The notes below the pieces were generated by a model, which saw only the letters and a list, made by a program, of their open reading frames with translations, did no database searches and was not told where the DNA came from. The translations under genes were made by a program, and so were the position numbers. Below, one piece after another: positions 1-6,353 of a stretch of 9,241 bases of DNA (the first letter of the stretch is position 1; every line of letters starts with the position of its first letter). The stretch comes from DATHVR01 sp035461175 (lineage in GTDB: Bacteria; Actinomycetota; Acidimicrobiia; Spongiisociales; ZC4RG35): positions 1 through 9,241 of the forward strand of contig DATHVR010000139.1 of NCBI GenBank assembly GCA_035461175.1, in the 5' to 3' direction.

Positions 1-1
1 G

Positions 2-157
2 CTCATTCGCAGACTGATGACCCATCCCGATCGTCTCGAATCCCTGGTCGAGGGTGCCCGGCAGACTGCTGAGAAACTCGACATGGATCGTATGGCCGAG
101 GCTTTTGTACGGGCGGTTCGGTACGCCCGCGACTCAGCGAACCATCGCCGCCGCTGA
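2..157 (+). CDS. C-terminal end of a probable GT4 glycosyltransferase (5' end outside window)
   Basis: An open frame runs from the window edge to a TGA at 155-157 and gives the last 51 residues of a protein. The tail is helical and charged, with the pattern LIRRLMTHPDRLESLVEGAR followed by an AEKLDMDRMAEAF-like stretch. This resembles the C-terminal helices of GT-B fold (family 4) glycosyltransferases, where a 'dp.l...l...ar' helix is followed by a final 'f.w..va..l' helix. No catalytic motif lies in the visible part, so the family call rests on this tail and on the neighbouring glycosyltransferases. The gene runs toward the next one, and its last 24 bp overlap the end of that convergent gene, leaving no room for a conventional terminator. 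It could be another enzyme with a similar helical tail. Confidence 0.55.
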   Translation, partial: LIRRLMTHPDRLESLVEGARQTAEKLDMDRMAEAFVRAVRYARDSANHRRR

Positions 158-1225
158 GAGGAGGTGCTTCAGGTACGCGTCGTAGCTGTGATGCGTTGCG
201 ATAAACTCCGGCCCGCTCCGGCCGGCCGATGCAATCAGCGCCGACACGTTGGAGAGGGCTGCTCCGAGGCCTTCGGCCAAGGCCTCGGCGGAGTCGGCGG
301 CGGCGACCCTCGCCCCGGCATAGTCCGGGGGGAGTTGGTCTGCCAGCGCAGTCGTGGTGATCACGGGCAAGCCGGCACTCAGTGTTTCCAGCAGGACACT
401 GGAGGGACCCCCATGGCGAGAGAAAACGGTGCGATAGGGGAGGACGGCCAGGTCGGCGGACTGATACTCGGCTATCAGAGTCGGGTAGTCGACGTAATCA
501 TCGACCCACTCGACGGGCGCCGAAGGGAAGCGAGAGGTGAGGGCGGAGCGCAGATTCTCGGGCTGGCGTCCCACCACTCTCAAGATCGCTGAGTCGGCAG
601 GGAGGATTGAGAGGGCGTCGAGGAGGAGATCGAGGCCCTTTTCCTGCCGACCCGCTCCGACGAAGAGGAGCCGGGTCGGCGTCGACGGGGAATGACGGGT
701 TCGTTCGGGTAAGGGAACCACCGGATAGCCCGCCATGACGATGAGGTCCTTGGGGACCAGGTTAGATATCAGTTCGGCGGCCCTCGCGGTGTGGACGATG
801 ACAGGAGCACCTCGGTCCGCAAGTCCTCTCAGCGTCCGCCTTAGGTAGACGGTCCTGATAGCGGCTGCCCCACGCCGAGCAGGCGAGTACTGCTCGGCGT
901 GATGGAGCACGTGAACGGTCTCACCGAGGCCGGCTCGCGCCCCTCCGGCGGCCCAGATCTGCTTGTCCAAGTAGAGATCCAACAAAACGTCGGCTCCCAT
1001 TTCCCCGGCCCGGTGGGATGCCCGCCGAAGCCGGCGCCTGGTCGCCAAGAATTGCCGGGGACCGGATTCCTCGACCGGGATCCAGGCTTGAGTCAGAAGC
1101 GTGGAGGGCCTCTCCACCGAGCCGACCACGAAGGGCAACCCGGCTCTCTCCGCGGCTTCGACGATGCCGGCGATGTAACCGGGATGGTGTCCGGTGTTGA
1201 CGTTGTCGTAGAAGAAGGGCTTCAT
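134..1225 (-). CDS. Family 4-like (GT-B fold) glycosyltransferase
   Basis: This 363-residue protein is a probable cytoplasmic glycosyltransferase that moves a sugar from a nucleotide donor to a growing polysaccharide or lipid-linked acceptor. The N-terminal half carries a short glycine/histidine turn (NTGHHPGY, about 10-17). The C-terminal donor-binding half begins near residue 185 with RLLFVGAGRQEKGLDLLL (185-202), whose E195-K196-G197 matches the GT4 'r..~KG' strand-loop. It continues with SADLAVLPYR (256-265) and LLETLSAGLPVI (278-289), the second half of the EX7E motif, with E280 as its glutamate. The first glutamate, expected eight residues earlier, is replaced by G272 within HGGPSS. Start choice: the ATG at 1223-1225 overlaps the TGA of the upstream glycosyltransferase as ATGA, which suggests translational coupling. 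The last 24 bp overlap the end of the convergent gene. Donor and acceptor cannot be told from sequence. Confidence 0.85.
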   Translation of the reverse strand: MKPFFYDNVNTGHHPGYIAGIVEAAERAGLPFVVGSVERPSTLLTQAWIPVEESGPRQFLATRRRLRRASHRAGEMGADVLLDLYLDKQIWAAGGARAGLGETVHVLHHAEQYSPARRGAAAIRTVYLRRTLRGLADRGAPVIVHTARAAELISNLVPKDLIVMAGYPVVPLPERTRHSPSTPTRLLFVGAGRQEKGLDLLLDALSILPADSAILRVVGRQPENLRSALTSRFPSAPVEWVDDYVDYPTLIAEYQSADLAVLPYRTVFSRHGGPSSVLLETLSAGLPVITTTALADQLPPDYAGARVAAADSAEALAEGLGAALSNVSALIASAGRSGPEFIATHHSYDAYLKHLLSAAAMVR

Positions 1226-2166
1226 GCCCCGATCCGCTGCAGCGATCTCTTCAAGGCGGTGTGGGCACGGCTACCTGCCACGCACGCCAAAAGGAGTCCA
1301 GCGAGCTGGCGTGGCTTCGCGATTCCCACCGATGCGAGATAGCGCCCGAGTTCTTTGAGTGCGCGTAGTCGGCGACCGGACCGCACCTGGGCCAGGACTT
1401 GTGCGCCCTGGGCGACGGAGAGTTGCTCCTTTTCGTAGTCGCGGACTCCCTCGACTCCAATGTGCGCCTCCATCGCCGGGCCCCATCGGCCCAAGAAGCT
1501 GTCGAGCGCCTCTCGGCGAGCGCTGATATCGGTGGTGATCCGGACCTGGCTGTGGTTGTGGACGACGGCGAGAGGGGCGTCGACCGCCCCGAACTCCCAG
1601 TCCGGAGCCAGGCGAAGCCACAGGTCGGTGTCCTGAAAGCCGCGGAGACCCTCGTCGAATCCTTTCACCTCTTGTAGGGCCTGCATGCGAACCACGAAGA
1701 GAGAGACGGTGCGGGGGCACCGTCCCGCCAGTAGTTCGGGCATGATGTCCCCGGTGTAGACCCGAACCCTTGCCTCTGATCTGACTCCGGTCTCGTCGTC
1801 GTGGTCGAAGTGACGGCAATACACGGCTCCGACGTCGGGGTCGCCCTGGAACAAACTCACCTGAGCGGCGATCTTCTCGGGCAGCCACTCGTCGTCGGAG
1901 TCCAGGAATGCGATCAGCTCACCCTTGGCGGCGGCGATGCCTCGGTTCCGTGCGGCGGCACCCCCGACCGATTCCTCGAGCCTGATGAGGCGGATCCGTT
2001 CATCCTTCGCCAAGGTTTCGGCTGTGCCATCGGTGGAACCGTCATCGACGACGATGATCTCGAGGTTGGCGTAGGACTGGTTGAAGACACTTTCCAGGGC
2101 CCGCTGGAGAAGGGGTAGCCGGTCCCGCGTGGGAATGATCACCGAGACGAGAGGGAGCGACTCCAT
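1222..2166 (-). CDS. Family 2 (GT-A fold) glycosyltransferase
   Basis: This 314-residue inverting-type glycosyltransferase probably uses a nucleotide-activated sugar in building a surface polysaccharide. The GT-A nucleotide-binding domain starts at VSVIIPTRDR (8-17), followed by LEIIVVDDGSTDGT (35-48) with the uridine-contacting D41-D42. Next are ARNRGIAAAKG (72-82) and the metal-binding FLDSDDEW (87-94). GFDEGLRGFQDTDLWLRL (169-186) holds D179-T-D181, the usual place of the catalytic base. Residues from about 215 onward form a helical, basic tail (RRLRALKELGRYL, 265-277) that may lie on the membrane or contact a partner. It is first in a two-gene minus-strand unit and overlaps the downstream GT4 gene by 4 bp. 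The ATG at 2164-2166 has only a weak GGGA just upstream, so an alternative start is possible but none is clearly better. Donor sugar is unknown. Confidence 0.9.
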   Translation of the reverse strand: MESLPLVSVIIPTRDRLPLLQRALESVFNQSYANLEIIVVDDGSTDGTAETLAKDERIRLIRLEESVGGAAARNRGIAAAKGELIAFLDSDDEWLPEKIAAQVSLFQGDPDVGAVYCRHFDHDDETGVRSEARVRVYTGDIMPELLAGRCPRTVSLFVVRMQALQEVKGFDEGLRGFQDTDLWLRLAPDWEFGAVDAPLAVVHNHSQVRITTDISARREALDSFLGRWGPAMEAHIGVEGVRDYEKEQLSVAQGAQVLAQVRSGRRLRALKELGRYLASVGIAKPRQLAGLLLACVAGSRAHTALKRSLQRIGA

Positions 2167-2219
2167 TCCCGGCAGGGTACTGCGGGATTCCCTATGTCTC
2201 GGCTAGGTCGTCGGGGCCA

Positions 2220-2247
2220 TTGAGCCCGCCGCTTGCCCCCATACACT
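2220..2247 (+). promoter_or_regulatory. Candidate sigma70-type promoter for the synthetase-like/dehydrogenase operon
   Basis: TTGAGC (2220-2225) and TACACT (2242-2247) are separated by 16 bp. Each matches the consensus at 4 of 6 positions, including the important TTGA and the A2/T6 of the -10 box. Transcription would begin around 2253-2255 and give a leader of about 40 nt before the ATG at 2294. It lies in the 127-bp gap between the divergent GT2 gene and the synthetase-like gene. No convincing promoter was seen for the opposite direction. Judged by eye only. Confidence 0.4.
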
Positions 2248-2282
2248 GGTGTCAATGGGAGTGCCTGAGGGGCGGGCCGGGA

Positions 2283-2287
2283 GAGGG
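2283..2287 (+). promoter_or_regulatory. Ribosome binding site that decides the synthetase-like start
   Basis: GAGGG, within the purine run GGGAGAGGGA, stands 6 nt before the ATG at 2294-2296. The in-frame GTG at 2249 has no purine-rich site at the right distance and lies at or upstream of the start point predicted from the candidate promoter. The ATG is therefore preferred. Confidence 0.6.
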
Positions 2288-2293
2288 ATCTCG

Positions 2294-4033
2294 ATGGCCG
2301 ACTCCAGATCTGCGATGTTCACCTACTCCAGGGCACCGGGGCGCGACGCCGGCCGGGCCTCTTTCCGCTTGCCACCAGAGGCCTGGCAATGGAGAGACGG
2401 GTCCCTCTCGATGGCGGTGGTGGGCGATGTCTACGACGGCGTCGAGGCGATACCGGACCTCTACCGGAGGGAAGGCATCGAGGCACTGACGCGGTTGCAT
2501 GGATCGTTCCTCCTGTTCGTGGCCGACGAAGCCCGCGGGCAGGCCTGGGTCGTCAACGACCACATCGGTTCCCGGGCGGCGTACATCTGGGAGAACGCAG
2601 ACACCACTCTGGTCACCAATTCCCTCGCCGACGGACCACGCTCCGATTCCGACCTCGATCCGACCGGCGTTTGCTCGTACCTCGCCAACGACGGTGTCCG
2701 TGCCGGCCTCACTCCCTGGGCATCCGCCCGGACCTTGCCGGCCGCTTCAGTTCTGGGTCTCCATACATCTGACGCCCCGGCGCAGTACTGGAGGCAACCG
2801 GCGATGGACGGAGAGGGCACTATCGAAGACCTGGCACCACAGATGCTGGAACTGATGCGGGCAGCAGTGGAGCGCAGGCGGACCGGGTCGGAGAACCTGC
2901 CCGTAGTCCTTTCCCTGAGTGGAGGAGTGGACTCCAAGGGTCTGCTGGGTCTGCTGCTGGAGCAGCTCCCCGCCGACCGTATCTCGGCCTACACCTATTA
3001 CAACGGTGAACAGGTCGGTGATATGGACTTGCCCGAGGCGCGCCGGGCCGCGCTCGCCGCCGGGATCTCTCACCATCCGATCCCCGGGTATCGAAACGAC
3101 TTTCTGCACACGCTGGTCGACAACGCTCTCCGTGGCGAGGGAGTGGCCCACTTCTGTGACGATGCCGACGTCTGGCGTCATCTTGGTGGCACCCTGAGCG
3201 GGCTGGTGGTGGCCGGGGATCGTCAGGCTCACCAAATGGGGCACCTCCCCGAAGACCTTCCGATAAGTTCGCTGCTGAGCCTCGTCTCCTTGTTCCCGAC
3301 CAAGGTCATCGACTGGTTCCTGGCGATGCTTCCCTCCGATGGAGCTCGGGCGATGGTGGAAGGCTGGGAGGCGGTGTATGGCTCGCTCCTCGCCGAGTAT
3401 GGCTCAATGGATAGCTGGCGCATCGCCTGTCATCCCGCCTACATCGAACAGCGCGCCAATCCGACGCTGACCCTGTGGCGGGAGCGCTTCTCGAGTCAGG
3501 CGGGCCGAGTCATCAGCCCGTTCCTGGACCGAGACCTGCTCGATTTCGTAGGGCGCCTTCCCATCGCTCTCAACGATGTGGAGGGCAACTTCCTCCACCG
3601 AATCGCGCTGGAGCGAGCTTTCCCGAACCTCTTCGCCGGCGAAAACGCCCACGGCGGATGGAACATCCCCGACTGGGGCGAAGAGATGCGATCCGCCGCC
3701 AAACCGATCCGCTCATTGATCGAAGGAGTCGGCAGTCCGCTCGAGGCGCTGGTGCCGAAAGAGGTGACGCTGCGGTTGCTGGAATCGGTGTCCTCGCGGG
3801 AGAGTCCGGTCGACGTGGCCACAACCGGTTGGAAGTGGCAGCTGAGAAAACTGGTGAAATCGTCCGAGCTGCTGACGCGTCTCGCCCGAGAGCGCAAGCT
3901 TCAGCAGCGTCTCCGGGGGACGATGAAAGTGGGAGAGGCAACAATGCTGAGGCGGCTCCTCACCCTCCACCTCGCCTTGGCGGACCATTCATCTGTAATT
4001 GAACGATTCGAAGAAGTAAGGAACCATGACTGA
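2294..4033 (+). CDS. Asparagine-synthetase-like amide/ligase-fold protein lacking the glutaminase cysteine
   Basis: This 579-residue protein has the two-domain layout of class II glutamine-dependent asparagine synthetases. Residues 1 to about 165 look like a degenerate Ntn amidotransferase domain: GDVYDG (44-49) stands where NGEIYN is usual, and NDHIGSRAAY (88-97) where RDRFGxKPLY is usual. There is no N-terminal Met-Cys-Gly, and MADSRSAMF replaces it, so glutamine hydrolysis is not expected. The synthetase domain keeps the pyrophosphate loop LSLSGGVDSKG (206-216) and the SPFLDRDLLDFVGRLP stretch (408-423). However, the GDGGDELFGG-like segment reads GDRQAHQMGH (308-317), and the usual KxGFxxP reads HGGWNIP (453-459), so acidic and lysine positions appear replaced. 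Family members adenylate a carboxylate with ATP before amide formation. Examples are asparagine synthetase, beta-lactam synthetase, lasso cyclases and sugar-amidating WbpS-type enzymes. It overlaps the following nucleotide-sugar dehydrogenase by 8 bp, which suggests a role on a uronic acid, but the product is unknown and it could be inactive. Confidence 0.8.
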   Translation: MADSRSAMFTYSRAPGRDAGRASFRLPPEAWQWRDGSLSMAVVGDVYDGVEAIPDLYRREGIEALTRLHGSFLLFVADEARGQAWVVNDHIGSRAAYIWENADTTLVTNSLADGPRSDSDLDPTGVCSYLANDGVRAGLTPWASARTLPAASVLGLHTSDAPAQYWRQPAMDGEGTIEDLAPQMLELMRAAVERRRTGSENLPVVLSLSGGVDSKGLLGLLLEQLPADRISAYTYYNGEQVGDMDLPEARRAALAAGISHHPIPGYRNDFLHTLVDNALRGEGVAHFCDDADVWRHLGGTLSGLVVAGDRQAHQMGHLPEDLPISSLLSLVSLFPTKVIDWFLAMLPSDGARAMVEGWEAVYGSLLAEYGSMDSWRIACHPAYIEQRANPTLTLWRERFSSQAGRVISPFLDRDLLDFVGRLPIALNDVEGNFLHRIALERAFPNLFAGENAHGGWNIPDWGEEMRSAAKPIRSLIEGVGSPLEALVPKEVTLRLLESVSSRESPVDVATTGWKWQLRKLVKSSELLTRLARERKLQQRLRGTMKVGEATMLRRLLTLHLALADHSSVIERFEEVRNHD

Positions 4034-5318
4034 AATGACGAGACCCGAGATCAAGACGCTGGCCGTGGTCGGCATCGGCCGGGTGGGCCTGCCGCTTGCC
4101 ATCAGTTTCGCCGAGGCCGGACTGCGAGTGCTGGGAGTGGACCGCGATCCCGCTCACGTCGAGCGGGTCAACGCCGGAATACTCCCGTTCATCGAGCATG
4201 GCGCCGAAGAGCCCCTGAAGAGGGTGATCGACAACGGCAACCTCCGCGCCACCGTCGACGGACCGTCGGCGATCTCCCAGGCCGACGCCGTGATCGTCAC
4301 CGTGGGCACCCCGCTCGGGTCCGACTTCCGGGTCGACCGCACCCAGGTCGAGGCTGCCCTCAGCTCATGGGGCGGGTCCCTGAAACCGGGCGCCCTGGTG
4401 GTGATGCGGTCGACTCTGTCCCCGGGGACGACCGAGAACCTCGTGGTGCCCACGCTGGAGCGGGCGACCGGCCGCAAGCTCGGCGACGGCCTGTTCGTCG
4501 CTTTCTGTCCGGAGCGGATCGCCGAAGGCAAGGCGATGGAGGAACTGAAGACCCTGCCCGAGATCATCGGCGGCGTCGACGATGCCAGTTCCGAGCGGGC
4601 GGCCGACCTGTTCCGGCGTCTTGCCCCCGACAAGGAGATCCGCAAAACCGACTCCCTCTCCGCCGAACTGGCCAAGCTCTACGGGAACGTTTATCGCTAC
4701 GTCACCTTCGCCCTGGCGAATGAATATGCTCTCATCGCCGAGCACTACGGCCGGGATGCCCACCACATCATCTCCACCCTGCGGGACGGTTACAGCCGGG
4801 CCCCGGTGCCGTTGCCCGGCCTGGCCGGGGGGCCGTGCCTGTCCAAGGATGGCTACTTCCTGATCGAAGAGCTCACGTTCCCCGACTTCGTGCTCACCGC
4901 CTGGAAGCTGAACGACTCGATGGCAGCCCACATGGTCGAGCGTCTCTCCCGCGCCCTGGAGAAGCAGGGCAAAGACCTGGCCGGAACCAAGGTGGCGGTG
5001 CTCGGTCAGGCCTTCAAGGCCGACATCGACGACGATCGCCTGTCGCCGTCATTGCGGGTCATAGAGGCGTTGGAGCGTCGGCAGGCCGAGGTGCGGGTGC
5101 ACGACCCTTATCTGCGGGAAGAAACGCTCGACGAGGTCCTGCGCGACGCCGAGGCGGTCGTGCTGGCCACCAACCATGCCCAGTACGGAGACATCGACCC
5201 GCAGTATCTCGCCGACCTGGTGGCCGAAGGGTGTGTGGTGGCCGAGTGCTGGGCGATGTTCGATCCCGAGGCCTTTGCCGGGCAGGGAATCGAGGTGATC
5301 ACCCTCGGCCGGGGGTGA
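4026..5318 (+). CDS. Nucleotide-sugar dehydrogenase, UDP-N-acetyl-D-mannosamine dehydrogenase-like
   Basis: This 430-residue enzyme is of the UDP-glucose/UDP-ManNAc dehydrogenase family, which uses two NAD+ to oxidise C6 of a UDP-sugar to a carboxylate in the cytoplasm. The N-terminal Rossmann motif is VVGIGRVGLPLA (14-25), with the glycines G16, G18 and G21. VTVGTPL (91-97), MRSTLSPGTT (127-136) and CPERIAEG (161-168) follow. The catalytic cysteine is C271 in GLAGGPCLSKDGY (265-277). KLNDSMAAHMVERL (294-307) and VLGQAFKADIDDDRLSPS (325-342) mark the central and C-terminal UDP-binding parts, and HDPY (359-362) the second Rossmann-like domain. The GGPCLSKD and NDSM patterns and the length favour the UDP-ManNAc (WecC/WbpA-like) branch, but the exact substrate is not proven. 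The start is uncertain: AAGGA (4018-4022) lies 3 nt from the ATG at 4026 and 12 nt from an in-frame ATG at 4035. The first overlaps the previous stop codon. A hairpin covers its own stop. Confidence 0.9.
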   Translation: MTEMTRPEIKTLAVVGIGRVGLPLAISFAEAGLRVLGVDRDPAHVERVNAGILPFIEHGAEEPLKRVIDNGNLRATVDGPSAISQADAVIVTVGTPLGSDFRVDRTQVEAALSSWGGSLKPGALVVMRSTLSPGTTENLVVPTLERATGRKLGDGLFVAFCPERIAEGKAMEELKTLPEIIGGVDDASSERAADLFRRLAPDKEIRKTDSLSAELAKLYGNVYRYVTFALANEYALIAEHYGRDAHHIISTLRDGYSRAPVPLPGLAGGPCLSKDGYFLIEELTFPDFVLTAWKLNDSMAAHMVERLSRALEKQGKDLAGTKVAVLGQAFKADIDDDRLSPSLRVIEALERRQAEVRVHDPYLREETLDEVLRDAEAVVLATNHAQYGDIDPQYLADLVAEGCVVAECWAMFDPEAFAGQGIEVITLGRG

Positions 5319-5322
5319 TCAC
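5295..5322. terminator. Hairpin between convergent operons, overlapping the dehydrogenase stop
   Basis: GTGATCACCC (5295-5304) is perfectly complementary to GGGTGATCAC (5313-5322). T5305-G5312 (wobble) and C5306-G5311 extend the stem to 12 pairs closed by a GGCC tetraloop. The TGA of the dehydrogenase (5316-5318) sits inside the right arm, and the convergent epimerase ends at 5328. Position and strength suggest a bidirectional terminator. No T-run follows on either strand, so it would be a tail-less type or need Rho, and the call is moderate. Confidence 0.5.
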
Positions 5323-5327
5323 ACTTA

Positions 5328-6353
5328 CTAGATCGTTCCCAGGTCTACCTGCTGGCTGATCCAGGGGATCACCTCGTCCAGCATCTCGTCCAGCGAGGTG
5401 GCCGCTTCGAAGCCCAACACCTGGCGGGCCTTGGTGGTGTCGGGGATCCTCTCCTGGACGTCGTAGGTGAAGGGCTCGTCCGTCACGTAGCGGAAGGGCT
5501 TCTCGCCCTCGTATATCTTGTCCCAGATCGTCTCGGCCAGCTCCAGCACCGTGGTGGCGACCGGGGTGGAGATGTTGAAGTCCTCGTTCGCGGCGTCGGG
5601 GTGCTCCAGGGCGATGGCGATTCCCCGGGCGATGTCGGCCCCGTAGGTGTAACAACGGATCTGGCCCCCGTCCCCGAGGATATGGAGCGGGTCCTGGCCC
5701 TTGAGGATCTTCTGGACGAGGTCCGGGACGACGTGGCTCATCGCCAGTTGCACGTTCCCGGAGGAGATCTCGGCCGACCCGAGGGCCCGCCGCTCGCCCA
5801 GGCCGACGCAGTTGAAGGGGCGCACGATCACGTACGGCACCCCGTACTGGATCTGGGCGGCGCGGGCGAAATACTCCGTGGCCAGCTTCTGGAAGCCGTA
5901 GGACGAATGGGGAGGCGGGATCTTGAGTTCGTCGCCTTCCTTGGAGGGAAAGGTGGTGGCGCTCTCGAACACCATCGAGGAGCTGATCACCGCCACCCGC
6001 CGGAGGGATCCCTCATGGTGGCGCCGGATGGCGGCGTCCATGGCGGCGGCGATGATCCGCTCGTTTTCGGCCAGCAGGTCATAGGCGTAGGCGTGGAAGT
6101 AACTGATCCCGCCGATCTTGGCCGCACCTGCCACCAGGTAGTCGCAGCCGTCGAGCAGCTCGTACATGAGCTTGGGATCGGCGGCATCGCCGACCACCCC
6201 CGTGAACCGGGGGTGGTCGTCGTAGCTGCGCTCGGTCTTGCCGTACTTGGAGTAGTTGTCGAGCCCGACCACAGAGTGGCCCCGACTCAACAACTCCTCG
6301 ACGAGGTAGCCGCCGATGAACCCGGCCGATCCGGTCAACAGGACCTTGCTCAT
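5328..6353 (-). CDS. NAD-dependent nucleotide-sugar epimerase/dehydratase (extended SDR)
   Basis: This 341-residue cytoplasmic enzyme belongs to the extended short-chain dehydrogenase/reductase family and would act on a nucleotide sugar, as a C4 epimerase or a 4,6-dehydratase. The NAD loop is LLTGSAGFIGGYL (5-17), GxxGxxG with G8, G11 and G14. GLDNYSKYGK (30-39) follows the second strand, where an acidic residue binds the ribose. The catalytic set is S124-S126 (ISSSMVFE) with Y152 and K156 (SSYGFQK, 150-156). IVRPFNCVGLGE (176-187) and DFNISTP (258-264) are the usual substrate-domain and C-terminal strands. The ATG at 6351-6353 overlaps the stop of the upstream secreted protein as ATGA. No good ribosome site precedes it, which points to translation by re-initiation from that gene. 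The stop is 9 bp from the convergent dehydrogenase stop. Substrate is not decided by sequence, though nearby sugar genes suggest polysaccharide precursor supply. Confidence 0.85.
   Translation of the reverse strand: MSKVLLTGSAGFIGGYLVEELLSRGHSVVGLDNYSKYGKTERSYDDHPRFTGVVGDAADPKLMYELLDGCDYLVAGAAKIGGISYFHAYAYDLLAENERIIAAAMDAAIRRHHEGSLRRVAVISSSMVFESATTFPSKEGDELKIPPPHSSYGFQKLATEYFARAAQIQYGVPYVIVRPFNCVGLGERRALGSAEISSGNVQLAMSHVVPDLVQKILKGQDPLHILGDGGQIRCYTYGADIARGIAIALEHPDAANEDFNISTPVATTVLELAETIWDKIYEGEKPFRYVTDEPFTYDVQERIPDTTKARQVLGFEAATSLDEMLDEVIPWISQQVDLGTI

Noticed and set aside
1271..1888. A 205-codon minus-strand open frame inside the GT2 gene.
   Set aside because: It is in another frame of a gene with intact GT2 motifs, and its product is Arg/Pro/Gly-rich shadow sequence.
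2249..2293. A GTG start at 2249 that would add 15 residues to the synthetase-like protein.
   Set aside because: It has no ribosome site at a proper distance and lies at or before the start point predicted from the promoter at 2220-2247. The ATG at 2294 has a good site. The extra residues do not restore a Met-Cys-Gly start either.
3475..4002. A 175-codon + strand open frame inside the synthetase-like gene.
   Set aside because: It has arginine/proline-rich shadow composition, and the overlapping frame continues recognisable asparagine-synthetase family sequence.
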